A stretch of DNA of 64,000 nt from Desulfobacteraceae bacterium UBA5852 (GTDB taxonomy: Bacteria; Desulfobacterota; Desulfobacteria; Desulfobacterales; UBA5852), in assembly GCA_002432195.1 (NCBI GenBank), contig DJGG01000132.1, forward strand, positions 34,077-98,076, given 5' to 3'. A program made the position numbers and the translations under genes. The first letter of the stretch is position 1; each line of letters begins with the position of its first letter. The notes below the pieces were generated by a model. The model had not been told where the DNA came from. It ran no database searches and saw nothing but the letters and a program-made list of their open reading frames with translations. Shown one piece after another: positions 9,901 through 17,789 of this stretch.

Positions 9901-12900
9901 GTGCCGATCTCCTTCATCCACTCGATGGTGTCCTTGTAGGCGCCCTCCACCCACTCCCAGAACTGTTCCTGCATGGCGATGGACTGCACCCCCACCCGCC
10001 CGGAAATCTGCACGATGCCGCCGTCGGGGTTCAGCCGGATCCCCTTCATCCCGGGAACCTGCCACTCGCCGCTGGGCAGCTGGATCCCGTGTTGCCGCAC
10101 CCACTCGGCGGCCGCCAGGTCGCCGTAGCGGTTGAGCATATCCGGCAGCTCCTTTTGGGAGACAGGGCTGTCGGCGTTCGCGCTGGTGTTGGCCGAAAGG
10201 CTTTTCAGCTTGCGGGAGAGCACCGCCGCCGGCCGGATCTCGGTGGGAAGGTCCAGGAACAGGAGCCGGTATGAGGGAAGCGCGGTCTGCCCCTTCCGGT
10301 TAATGCGGCCCATCTTCTGCACTTCGGTGTCCACGTTGAGCTCAGCCTGCACCCCGATGTAGACTCGGGGCCGCTGGTCGGTGAACTTCGGGGAAGCGTG
10401 CATGCTGATCCCGGTGGAGCCCGCCGAATTGATGATCACCACGTCGAGCGCGCCGGAATTGAACCGGTGGATGATGCCCTTCCGGTCGCTGCGCTCCTTC
10501 CCGGTTCGCAGCCGCAGGGTGGGCACCGGGTTTTCGATGTCGGCCACGTAGCCCCGGCCAGTGATTTCCTCCGACGAGTAGCCGGCCTCCTTCAGCTTTC
10601 GCCGGATGTGGTCGATGGGGCTGCCCGGAACGTCGAGTCTTGAGTTCCGAATCATTTCCAGGGCCGTGTCGAAGGCCTCTTCGAGCTTCTCCCCCAACTC
10701 CGCGGGGTCCAGGTCAACCTGAATCTCCTCCCCCTGGGGCGTGGTGATGCTTACCCGCAGGGTGCGCCGCAGGGCGCGCTCCAGGATGTTGCCGAAGTTC
10801 AGGTCGAAGCGGTCCCCCACCCTCATCATCCCCTGGTTCACCAGATCGGTGACGAAGGACTCCATGGTGTTGGCCACGGCGATGATGGGCTTGCGGCCGG
10901 CCTTCAACTCCTCGATGGCCGCCTCCACCGCGGCGTCGGCCTTCATGGCGAGCAGCAGCTGCCGGATCTTGTTATGAACGGTGCTGGCGAAGTTGGCCGT
11001 GTTGACCGATGCCCGCACCGGCCGCTTGGAGCCCGGCCGAATCCCGATGGGGTCAAACTCCACCCCGCCGATAACGACCTTTTTGGCCTTCCGGAGGTCC
11101 TTGGGCTTGGCGTTCTTGATGGTCCGGATCGCGTCTGCAAGGGAGTCGGCCACCAGGCGGTCCACTTCAAGGATCTCGCGCAGGATGGCGGTCGCCTCGT
11201 CGGCCCGGCGGGCGTCCCGCTCCCGGTTCGCGGTGTCGAAGTGGCTCCGAATCTCGATGCCCTTGAAGCTCTTCTCCCGCCGGATGTACTGCCCCATCTT
11301 GGCCAAGGCCGCGCTCACCCACTCCTGTAGCGGGGTCCCGCCGGCGCTGATGGCGTCGATCAGCTGCTCCATCTGCATGTTGCTCGTGCCGATGGCGGTG
11401 CGGAAGTAGACCGGCATGGTGTCGGGGCGCTTGGCGAAGGTGGCCGAGAGGTAGGCCACCCCGCGCACTTCGGCCAGGGCGCCGCGGACGAACTCCCCCG
11501 TGGCCGATTCCCCCGAAGCGTTGTGGGACTCGTCCAGGATCATGATGTTGTCCCGGGCGAGCAGGATCAGCACGGTCTGGGCGTCGTTGGGCTGCCGCAC
11601 CTGGGAGTAAGTGGAGAGGATCCCGTCATGGGGGCTCATGGCCCGGGCGACGGCCGCGTCGTCGCCGGCCTTGAGCAGCCCGGCGCGCTCCCGGAGGCCC
11701 GGGGTGGGGATGACCACCTCGCCGTCCTCGTCCACGATGTTGGCCAGGTCGCGGTTGGAGGCCATGAGGAAGGGCTTGAAGACCTTCTGCCCGATGTCGC
11801 GGATGTCCCGGTAGAAGTCCGAAAAGAGGTTCGGCTTTTCCGTGAAGAAGATGGGCTTGAGCCCCTGCAGGCGGGCGTAGCGGTAGAGGCTCGCGGCCAC
11901 CCGGCCCTTGCCTACCCCGGTCTGGTCCCCGATGATCATGCCGTAGCCGCGCTCGATGTTGTCGATGGCGAGTGCCACGGCGTCCACCTGGTCGGCCGAC
12001 AGAGCGTCCCAAAGCGCCTTGGTGCTCTTGTAGTCGAGGCGGCTGGCGACGTACCGATCGATGTCCCCCACCCGTGCCTCCAGGGCTTCCAGGGCTGCCT
12101 GGGTGTCCTGGGCCATCTTGCGTGGCACCAGTGTTTCGTCCACCACCGGGCCCTTGCTGCGCGGAACGTAGGGGGCCTGGTAGGCGTCGGCCCCCCCGGG
12201 GACCTCGTCCTTGCGCTCCTGCTGCTGCTTCTCGGCCTCGAGGGCGGCGGCGATGTCGGCCTGGGCGAACTTCAGAAGGTAGGGCTCGGCGGCGGCCTTC
12301 AGTTTGGCGTAGGTCTGGGTGATGAAGAGGCTCGCCCGCTCGGCCACGGTGGCGGCGAGCTTGGCGGTGGCCTCCCACATTTGCCGCAGGATCTCGCGGA
12401 CCTTCAACCAGCGGGGGTCGTCGTCGGCAATGGCCTCTGCGGGCCGGCGGGAAAAATTGGGGTCGTCCAGAAGATCGTTGAGGTTGTTGGCCAGCCGGTC
12501 GAAATCGGCCTGGGCCTTTGCGGCGTCGGCGGCGGCCTTCTCCGCGGCCTCCTTCTCGCGCTGCCGGGCGCCCTCGCGGCGGATCTGATCGAGGATGCCG
12601 CCTAAAGCATCCGGCCCTCGCTCTCCAGCAGGAACTCCTCCAGGCTCACGGCCTCCATTTCCTTTTTCATCTGCTCGGGTGTCGGCGCTTCGAGGTCCGG
12701 CTCCCTCGCCTGCAGGTTGTCCAGGACGTTCTCCAGCGTCGTCTCCCCGCGGAGGTAGTGTGTCAGGGCCTGGCCCGGGTGCATCCACCGGGCGCTGGTC
12801 TGAAGCTCTGCCAGCAGCTCCTCGGGCGTCTCCCCTTCCACCGGCCTGTCCAGGAACTGCTCCACCACCGCGCGGGCCCTGGGCACCCCCAGGTCCTCGA

Positions 12901-15900
12901 TCATCCGGCGCACCCTGGTTCGGAGGGCCATCGGGTAGGTTGCCCCGGTCGGCGGTTTCTCCCCCACCCACACCGCCAGCAGGCGCCTCGCCGCGGGATA
13001 GGGCTTCAACTCCTCGGGAAGCCACGGTTGCATCGGCCAGCCCTCCAAAGAGGTTCAACAGTTCATCGGGGGTCGAAGCCGACAGGAAACCGCTGTCCGG
13101 TGCTGCGCCCCCGGGTTCGGCCTTGCGGCCGTCAATCACGATGATGCGGAAATCGTACTTGGTCCCCTGGCGGCTGTAAAGCTGGCCGTCCACCTCCACG
13201 TTGTGGGTGACGTTGTAGAAGTGGTGGAGCCAGTTGAAGAACGGGGCGTGCCTGATCTGCCCGTTGCTGCCCAGGTTGTGGCCGCCAATGATGAAGGCCG
13301 CGCGTCCATCGTCCTTCATGGCTCGCAGGGCGTCGGCCATAATCCGGTGGTCGATCTGGGAGACATTGTATCCATCGACCTTTACGGTGGGAATGGCGCC
13401 GAAAGGCGGGTTGGCCACCACGGCGTCGGCGTCCCGCTCGTTGGGGTCGTGGCGGCCGGCGTTTAAGGTGGCGCCGTCCTCCTGGGAGGCAGTGAAACCC
13501 ATGGCCCGCAGGATCTCGGAGCGCAGGAGGTTGATCTCGTTCGCGTGGGCCTTGTGCTGGGAGGCCGCCGTGAGCAGCATCCCGGTGCCCGCGGCGGGCT
13601 CGTACACCGTCGCGTCTCGGGTGACGCCCGCCAGCTCCTGGAGCAGGTAGCCGAGGTGGACGGGCGTGGAATAGGCCTGGTTGATGGTGCTGGTGGAGGT
13701 CCGGGTGGCGAGGTTCGGCTGCCACTCGTAGAGCCGCTGGAGCTCCGCGAAGGTTTCGGCCACGGTGAACCCCTCGGCCCGGGCGGCGTCGATCACGCGC
13801 CGGGCCTCAGCGGCAATGGCCCCCTCGAAGACCTCCTCCACGAATTTCTGGTTGTACCGGGAATCGGCCAGCAGGGGGCCCCGCTCGACTCCCAGGGCGC
13901 GCGCCACCACCTGCTGCAGGCCCACTTTGTTGAGCCGCTCGCCCCGGCTGCGCACCACGTCGCCGAAGAGCTTCAGCAGCGCCCGAATCCGCTGTTTCGG
14001 ACTCAGGCCGAAGAAGGCGGCGGGATCCCCCAGTCCGCCCTTGATCTCCACCGGCGCGGGGGCTGGCAGGTGCCGCGGCTTCTTGGGCTCGGCGGCCGCC
14101 CGGTCGATCACGTCTTGCTCCCAGGAAGCGCCGGTTTTCAACTGGTACTGCCCCGTCACTGAGTCGATGTGGACGAGCTTGGTCTCCTTGAAGCGCGCCA
14201 GCACCCGCTCGGCTTCCTCCCGGGTCTTTCCGAACTGTTCCATCACGCTTTCGATGAAACGTTCCTCCCCGGCGAGCATGCGTTGGGCCACCGCTTTGGT
14301 TCCAGGGATCTTCTCCGGAGTGGCCTCGGGTTTCCGCTCCCCGCCGGCAAACAGGTCCGGCTGCCGGGGGTTCTGGAACCCCAGGCCGGGCTGGGCCTCG
14401 TCGCGGCTGCTGGGCGTCGAAAAGTAATCGTCGGGGCCCAGCTTCCCACCTCTGTGGCCGGACTTGATGGGCCTCGAATCGTGTAGGGGCTTCGGCCGCT
14501 GCTGGCCGTGAGTTTCCTGCTTCAGGTCGAGAGTGGGCTTGCCGGGCTCGGGGGCGGCCGCCGGCTCTGGCGCTTCGGGCGCTTCCGGCGCGGGGGCTTC
14601 CGCGTTGGTTTCTGCCGGGGCCTCCCCGGGCCCATTTTCCATCTTGGGTTTGGTTTCCCCCTCAAGGTCGGATTTCAGCACGTCCACCCGGTCGAAGGGG
14701 GCGAGCTCAACAGTGGTCCCGTCCTGAAGGGTGACGCCGAAGGGGTCCTTGTCGATGATCTTGTAGATGTCCCAACCATCCGGCCCGTGGCCGGCGATGA
14801 TGGTCAGGGGGCGGCCCTCGGGGAGGTCTTCGGCATTGACCTGGACGTACTCGCCCGGGGGAGGATCCTCGGGCTCGTATTCCATTTGCGATAGGAGTTG
14901 CTTCTCCTTGTGGGTTAGGTCGTCGCCACTACGCGCAGTAATGTCGGTGTTCCGGCGCTTCAGGACCTCCTTGGCCCGTTCGTGATCGCCAATCAGAAGG
15001 TCAAGCAGATTTTCACCTTCGAGGAGATAACCTTCTGATTTTAAGGCTGTTTCAATCTTATCGTATGGGGTGCCGTTTTTCCGAAGCAGCATCTTGACTG
15101 CCACGGCCGCCTCCTTGAACTCGGCGGCCATGTTCACGGGGTTGATTCCGCCCATCTTCTTGATCCAGCCACGGACGGTGATGGGGGCCTGCTTCGCTCG
15201 CTGACGCTTCGGCTTGGGGATCTTCTCAGGTGTCGAATCAGTGCTGGGCGTCGGGGCGCCCGATTGCGCTTCAGGCTCGGCACCGGTGCGGGCCTCGGCT
15301 TCCTCCTTGGCTCGTTGCTCGGCGCCCTTCTTCCGGATCTCGTCCAGGATCGATTCCAGTCCGTCCGGGGCCTGGGGAACAGCCAGCGCTTCCGGCGCCG
15401 GCGCGGGAACCCCCTTCTTGGCCCGCAGCTCGGCCAAGCGCTTGTGAGCGTCCCCCAGCTTGGAAACGGCGAAGGTGTCGCCCGTAACAGGGTCGGTGAA
15501 CAGGTACTGCGCGGCCGGGTCCACCCCGTTGAACTCGATCCCCAAGCCGGCGGCCACCTTCCGGGCCGTCTCCCCGTTGCTGTTGGCCTTGGCCAGGGCG
15601 TCGGCCTTCTTGGCGGCCTCAAGCGCCGCGGCCTCCTTGTCCGTGAAGGCCATCCCGCCGACCGTCGCCGCCGACTTGACGGCCTTTACCGGAACCGAGG
15701 GATCGAGCGGGGTCCTCTTGCGGGTGCCGTCCCCCAGCCAGGCCTTCAGCTGCGCTGGCTCCATTTCGGTCATGCCGCCGAAGCCGTTCCACCCCTCCTC
15801 ATAGTTGCGCTGGTAGATCTCCCGGGCCTGTTGGGCGTTGGCGGCCCCCAGGATGACCTTGTGCTCGTCAAACTCCCCGGTGTTGGGATCCATCTGGTCG

Positions 15901-17789
15901 ATGACGAAGGCCTTCGGAGTGTTGACCGCCGGGCCCAGGAAGACGTCCACCTGATCGCCGTCCTTTCCCAGAGACCGGCGGAAGTAGCCGTAGTGGTCCT
16001 GCATTTCGACTTCCCATTCGGTCCCGTCCGGCGCCTTCCCGCTGCGGGTGGAGCCGGCCGGGTTCTCGACGGTGATGTCGAACCCCAGAACGTTGATGTG
16101 CCCCTTTTTGTAGTTGCCGGCCTTCTTCTGCCCTTCGGTGGGCTCTGGCCGGTCGTTCTGCAGGCTGGTGGCGGCGTCGTTGGCCTGGATGGCAACCTCG
16201 GCCTGCTTCTCCTGCTCGGCCTGGGCGGCCAGGCGGTCCACCTCCCGGGGATCGGCGCCGGCCAGGGCATCGTCCTCGTCCAGGGCCACGTCCGCAGGGG
16301 TCCTCGGAGGCGCTGGAACGGCGAGGCGAGACAAGGCCCCCGCGGACACGGGGGCTGCTGGCGGGGCTCCGGGGCCAGGGGGTGCCGCAGGGATCGGTGA
16401 CACGGCTGGGGGTGCCGCGGCTTCCGGCATGAAGGAGTCGGCCGCCGGGGCCTCGGAGGCCATGCGCATGGGGGCACGGCGAGTGCCGCCGTCGGGGCCG
16501 ACAGGGGGCGCTGAAGGCGGTGCGCTGCCGGCGGGGCGCCCCAGGATAATGTCCTCGGGGGTGGACGCCTCCTCGCCGGGGTTCTTCAGGGAGTGCTGCA
16601 CGTCGTGGCCGACGGAGACGGCAGCACCGGGCGCTCCGATGACGACGAAGGCCTTGGCGCTCTCGACGGCGGTCTCCTTCAGGCGCTCGATGATGGCCGC
16701 CCGCTGAAGCTCGGGGATGCCGGCCGCGTTCATCTCGGCGTCCATCTCAGCCGCGACGAAGGCGCCGACGATGTTGGCCGACTCCTGGGTGACCTCCTGG
16801 GCCACCTCGCCGGCCAGGAACTCCCCAAACTTGATGGCGTTGCGGCCCGCGATGCTGCCGGCCACTTTCGAAGCGCGTGCGGCCGCAGCCTTCAGGGCTC
16901 CGCTCTGGCCCAGCTTGGCCAGGCCCCGGGCGATGGCCCGGGTGGCGACCGACTGCGCCCCGGGGAAGGCCTTGGCCAGCCACCCGATCTGCGCCACCTC
17001 GATCAGGCCGTTGACCGCGCCCACGCCGCCTGCCACCAGACGGGCGACCTTCGGGTCTATGGCGTTGCCTCGGTCGTCCCGGAGCTCCAGCAGCTCATCG
17101 TAGGCGAGGCCCGCCTCGATGCGGCCCATTTCCATGGCCGCGCTCAGCTGGAATCCCCTGGCGAAGGCCGGGGCCGGGGCCTCGGGATGCTGCAGAAGCT
17201 CCTTCGCGCCCGCTTTGGCGCCGGTCCACATGGTGGCACCCATGGTGGGCAACATGCGGAAGGCCGAACCCAGGAAGCTTTCCACGGTGCCGACATTCTC
17301 AGCCGGCGGCCTTATCTGGGCCTTGATGTTGGCGATCCCGTTGCGGACCTCGGGAGTGTCGTCGCCGTCGTAGACCTGGCGGGAGCGCAGGCGCCCCAGG
17401 TTCACCTGGAGCATCCCCTGTTCCAGGTCGCCGGCCAGTCGCGCCGCCGGCCCCTGGGAGAGTTCCCGCATACGCCGGTTCTCGGGCAACTCGGGATCGG
17501 TGGCCAGCTCCCGGGTCTGAACCGGCCGGGCGCTGGCACCCACCCCCGCGCCGGGGCGCTGGGTGGGAAGCCGCTGTGCCATCCTGGGCGGGGGCGGCGC
17601 GGGGGGCTTCAGGCCGGATTGCGCGAGGAAATACTCCCGCACCCGGGCCTGCTCGTCGGCTGCCAGGGCCCTGAACTCATCGTCGGCATAGTCGGTGTCG
17701 AAGTGGTGGCCAACGATGGACCGCTGTTGCTCCGCGCCCAGGCGCCGGAACTCAGGGTCCTGCAGCCAGCCCTTGACGATCTCGTCCAT
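3999..17789 (-). CDS. Giant polyvalent protein (4596 aa): PPase-like, methyltransferase, helicase, JAMM, zincin and LPD domains
   Basis: The largest gene, about a fifth of the prophage. In order, with rough residues: N-terminal helical region with weakly hydrophobic stretches (1-420); Pro/Ala linker; PPase-like polyvalent domain (about 570-670; DGTEWEVEMQDHYGYF, DQVDVFLGP); further associated domains; N6-type methyltransferase (motif I EPAAGTG near 1398, NPPFGAI near 1458); Gly/Arg/Pro linker (about 1585-1730); Strawberry-notch-like helicase (GDQTGVGKG near 1956, DESH near 2085, C-terminal QKMGRINRKGQT); RadC/JAMM domain (AHNHPGGTTGPSSHD near 3140); HEAFGHH zincin-like motif near 3440; LPD38-like C-terminus (about 3960-4460). 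Such polyvalent proteins are known in phages and conjugative elements and are thought to be injected with DNA to counter host defence. It follows the internal virion genes, which fits delivery in the particle. Confidence 0.88.
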   Translation of the reverse strand: MDEIVKGWLQDPEFRRLGAEQQRSIVGHHFDTDYADDEFRALAADEQARVREYFLAQSGLKPPAPPPPRMAQRLPTQRPGAGVGASARPVQTRELATDPELPENRRMRELSQGPAARLAGDLEQGMLQVNLGRLRSRQVYDGDDTPEVRNGIANIKAQIRPPAENVGTVESFLGSAFRMLPTMGATMWTGAKAGAKELLQHPEAPAPAFARGFQLSAAMEMGRIEAGLAYDELLELRDDRGNAIDPKVARLVAGGVGAVNGLIEVAQIGWLAKAFPGAQSVATRAIARGLAKLGQSGALKAAAARASKVAGSIAGRNAIKFGEFLAGEVAQEVTQESANIVGAFVAAEMDAEMNAAGIPELQRAAIIERLKETAVESAKAFVVIGAPGAAVSVGHDVQHSLKNPGEEASTPEDIILGRPAGSAPPSAPPVGPDGGTRRAPMRMASEAPAADSFMPEAAAPPAVSPIPAAPPGPGAPPAAPVSAGALSRLAVPAPPRTPADVALDEDDALAGADPREVDRLAAQAEQEKQAEVAIQANDAATSLQNDRPEPTEGQKKAGNYKKGHINVLGFDITVENPAGSTRSGKAPDGTEWEVEMQDHYGYFRRSLGKDGDQVDVFLGPAVNTPKAFVIDQMDPNTGEFDEHKVILGAANAQQAREIYQRNYEEGWNGFGGMTEMEPAQLKAWLGDGTRKRTPLDPSVPVKAVKSAATVGGMAFTDKEAAALEAAKKADALAKANSNGETARKVAAGLGIEFNGVDPAAQYLFTDPVTGDTFAVSKLGDAHKRLAELRAKKGVPAPAPEALAVPQAPDGLESILDEIRKKGAEQRAKEEAEARTGAEPEAQSGAPTPSTDSTPEKIPKPKRQRAKQAPITVRGWIKKMGGINPVNMAAEFKEAAVAVKMLLRKNGTPYDKIETALKSEGYLLEGENLLDLLIGDHERAKEVLKRRNTDITARSGDDLTHKEKQLLSQMEYEPEDPPPGEYVQVNAEDLPEGRPLTIIAGHGPDGWDIYKIIDKDPFGVTLQDGTTVELAPFDRVDVLKSDLEGETKPKMENGPGEAPAETNAEAPAPEAPEAPEPAAAPEPGKPTLDLKQETHGQQRPKPLHDSRPIKSGHRGGKLGPDDYFSTPSSRDEAQPGLGFQNPRQPDLFAGGERKPEATPEKIPGTKAVAQRMLAGEERFIESVMEQFGKTREEAERVLARFKETKLVHIDSVTGQYQLKTGASWEQDVIDRAAAEPKKPRHLPAPAPVEIKGGLGDPAAFFGLSPKQRIRALLKLFGDVVRSRGERLNKVGLQQVVARALGVERGPLLADSRYNQKFVEEVFEGAIAAEARRVIDAARAEGFTVAETFAELQRLYEWQPNLATRTSTSTINQAYSTPVHLGYLLQELAGVTRDATVYEPAAGTGMLLTAASQHKAHANEINLLRSEILRAMGFTASQEDGATLNAGRHDPNERDADAVVANPPFGAIPTVKVDGYNVSQIDHRIMADALRAMKDDGRAAFIIGGHNLGSNGQIRHAPFFNWLHHFYNVTHNVEVDGQLYSRQGTKYDFRIIVIDGRKAEPGGAAPDSGFLSASTPDELLNLFGGLADATVASRGVEALSRGEAPAGGVGGGETADRGNLPDGPPNQGAPDDRGPGGAQGPRGGGAVPGQAGGRGDARGAAGRASDQRPVDAPGPGPDTLPPRGDDAGERPGQPAGEGAGPRSADTRADEKGNGGREPGGVPAGERGPDALGGILDQIRREGARQREKEAAEKAAADAAKAQADFDRLANNLNDLLDDPNFSRRPAEAIADDDPRWLKVREILRQMWEATAKLAATVAERASLFITQTYAKLKAAAEPYLLKFAQADIAAALEAEKQQQERKDEVPGGADAYQAPYVPRSKGPVVDETLVPRKMAQDTQAALEALEARVGDIDRYVASRLDYKSTKALWDALSADQVDAVALAIDNIERGYGMIIGDQTGVGKGRVAASLYRYARLQGLKPIFFTEKPNLFSDFYRDIRDIGQKVFKPFLMASNRDLANIVDEDGEVVIPTPGLRERAGLLKAGDDAAVARAMSPHDGILSTYSQVRQPNDAQTVLILLARDNIMILDESHNASGESATGEFVRGALAEVRGVAYLSATFAKRPDTMPVYFRTAIGTSNMQMEQLIDAISAGGTPLQEWVSAALAKMGQYIRREKSFKGIEIRSHFDTANRERDARRADEATAILREILEVDRLVADSLADAIRTIKNAKPKDLRKAKKVVIGGVEFDPIGIRPGSKRPVRASVNTANFASTVHNKIRQLLLAMKADAAVEAAIEELKAGRKPIIAVANTMESFVTDLVNQGMMRVGDRFDLNFGNILERALRRTLRVSITTPQGEEIQVDLDPAELGEKLEEAFDTALEMIRNSRLDVPGSPIDHIRRKLKEAGYSSEEITGRGYVADIENPVPTLRLRTGKERSDRKGIIHRFNSGALDVVIINSAGSTGISMHASPKFTDQRPRVYIGVQAELNVDTEVQKMGRINRKGQTALPSYRLLFLDLPTEIRPAAVLSRKLKSLSANTSANADSPVSQKELPDMLNRYGDLAAAEWVRQHGIQLPSGEWQVPGMKGIRLNPDGGIVQISGRVGVQSIAMQEQFWEWVEGAYKDTIEWMKEIGTFDLEVGEYDFKAKTLSRTTLNAGRARGPNNVFTLPTTLEQVEVVSPTKPYKIARIQEMVDEELAGKSPQEYSRGLIDRLRKELAEYLGTEIARINSEFSQEPGEDGVSPAASQIARLRGRTDEQFQKIERMLSRRFLGKPYIVSGVEGAPDMHAVLVKVRLAKAAGSPVAPGRVRLVFAVNSPMRTLSLPISKIDAANLFVLDTSEAVLRSWDSAAALHATERRHILTGNLLDAYSHVRSQARLVRFTREDGSWDMGVLAPRNFKADKVDTRVALDPEMAVRAALLGMRISSGSVEVMRDADDLLVTVPKSKSLGARFYQDQDLLALAEGGEFQSSANYMSAAFPAKNTRRVVERIIALGEVFKVSQADFKVLSSHAADTTLREPEATYLAEPKSIGMRPMVQASLDFSGKAKDGEPKAPTFKRPTPLVRMATSGDIAAAGNVIFSVDDAASLLAHIRKEAQEHMMVVVVDSQGLVLEVQRYTVGTHGSSQFNLAELTGRVLNIPGAAKAYIAHNHPGGTTGPSSHDIAMANHVRAILALRGIDFETFVIAGTNYESFSDGIVTSNSRSIRPTVRRARVPIVRRVLKSTADRGPGITGPDEMGAWIRAAGDPEGFILLDNLNRPVGVVPKAKGMPIREFAAEVVAGLEATNASGMVYSSRSEIKAGTPELDAVRSIRSMMQYTARMLDVYERGVSAASTTGLDRFDDKIAHVDIAAQRANDERPLFLLGRRPKAKRFARLNKAEAESAARKVMDGWRAAPGLVVVAQQSELPEGILAKSKGDIVDAAYWRGKVYVVAENVENPAHLATAVLHEAFGHHGLRIALPAPEIISLLDAIYRGNREAVGRIGKDYGFDTATPKGQRLAADEWFARQAQELEGYKLWLKRAAAAVARMMRRLGFSINEDDARIRQALLDARKAVIEGSGAVASGWGAAPAFSARGRVAAQAEAGPDWKGALPPEVVQREAAARGIPKAALLDNLRDWGRVLVHQAHHFPHLQTVKNRVERARLNDILRRHQEVPSIAKQQALEMISSWTRGLSQSEYELFRVSVITADLLRDLESGLYSAEDGAERPLPFGYANHQELRDTFQRLKDLAGDHPKVVRALEARQESIRDMTRRLVEAKQIKRENLGNGDYYHHQVIQYWAMDRGIQVGSKDVRTKWRPWKAARTGSQMDYNTEYVEAEFMALASQIAQLETVETLRHVKAESDIFKALVGEAKQRNLANLWAKARREGWVEHYPPGHEREGEEIDILLPWKQKIAMARAKLAKMAERGELDFDSEWDDLVDELAQDPDMDHPRWFQFLSYLIDKQKPGANWAATIFKAIRERNQFIESTLGDEFLTWQKVLAEREGYVEWKPDPGKGWFWTSTITDKVLQQIAAGFVDPNEAETRRLLARGRDTIWVIPEGLAATLDEFYPPSDKSEVGIGRFGDWAMSAWKQYILLNPYSLIKYNLNNTSGDVDVCLAYNPAILKYAGRAFKDLRQWQGRDRAKLPPAVAEELELALRLGVIGSGWAVQEVQDVFKILKTDRLIGDILLDERPNWFNPKTYGDGYWRMARGVTTLRENVLRLAAFRYFRDNNDKRLYGASRREEVDAIEDRDEKAAKLARELLGDYGNISKTGGWLRKRLIPFYAWLEINAPRYAYMMCNTRYEDREPGAVALRTAGVAGKKAAFSAAKLALRAGMLYGAVMLWNMLFFGDEEEELAAGGRDQLHLILGRNEDGTIRSIRFQGALSDALSFFGLEDFPQDVKDVMKGKSTILEKLIEAPKALTNRMFQGIRPDLKTAAEAVAGQRYFPDVWRPTPIRDTVRHILQTFKLERIYDEVTGQPRRSDGVAAHLWGDLKSLLIFESDPGEMAYFTTRKLVFDYLREQGLERPDAKPTKKGNALYFYKKALRYGDMRAAEKYLQKYYQLGGRPKQIKESIQKAHPLAGVPERLRHRFRQSLSPGDAATVARAMEWYRMAYGSNPPN
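12602..13033 (-). CDS. Gene nested out of frame inside the giant polyvalent gene
   Basis: A 143-residue frame with its own ATG (13033), GGAGG seven bases upstream and a TAG stop at 12602, lying wholly inside the 4596-codon gene on the same strand but in another frame. Its codons end in G or C almost throughout, as in neighbouring true genes. The giant's frame here has many A/T third positions and encodes a Gly/Arg/Pro-rich linker of low complexity. The product (starts MQPWLPEELKPYPAARRLLA) is acidic, helical, ordinary in composition and without a motif I recognise. It lies between the methyltransferase and helicase domains. It could be a true overlapping gene, or a former domain or separate gene left out of frame by two compensating shifts. 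Confidence 0.65.
   Translation of the reverse strand: MQPWLPEELKPYPAARRLLAVWVGEKPPTGATYPMALRTRVRRMIEDLGVPRARAVVEQFLDRPVEGETPEELLAELQTSARWMHPGQALTHYLRGETTLENVLDNLQAREPDLEAPTPEQMKKEMEAVSLEEFLLESEGRML

Noticed and set aside
8508..10274. Long plus-strand open frame (588 codons) opposite the giant gene, and others such as 6015-8225, 15264-16400 and 16593-18365
   Set aside because: They mirror a high-GC coding strand. Products are Gly/Leu/Val/His-rich without motifs, starts lack ribosome binding sites, and the minus strand has recognisable domains throughout.
13391..13600. Methyltransferase domain of the giant as part of a restriction system
   Set aside because: No nuclease or specificity partner lies nearby; the domain belongs to the polyvalent architecture.
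3999..17789. Giant protein as an N4-type virion RNA polymerase, suggested by the N4-like capsid
   Set aside because: None of the polymerase motifs is seen; the recognisable domains are methyltransferase, helicase, JAMM and LPD types.
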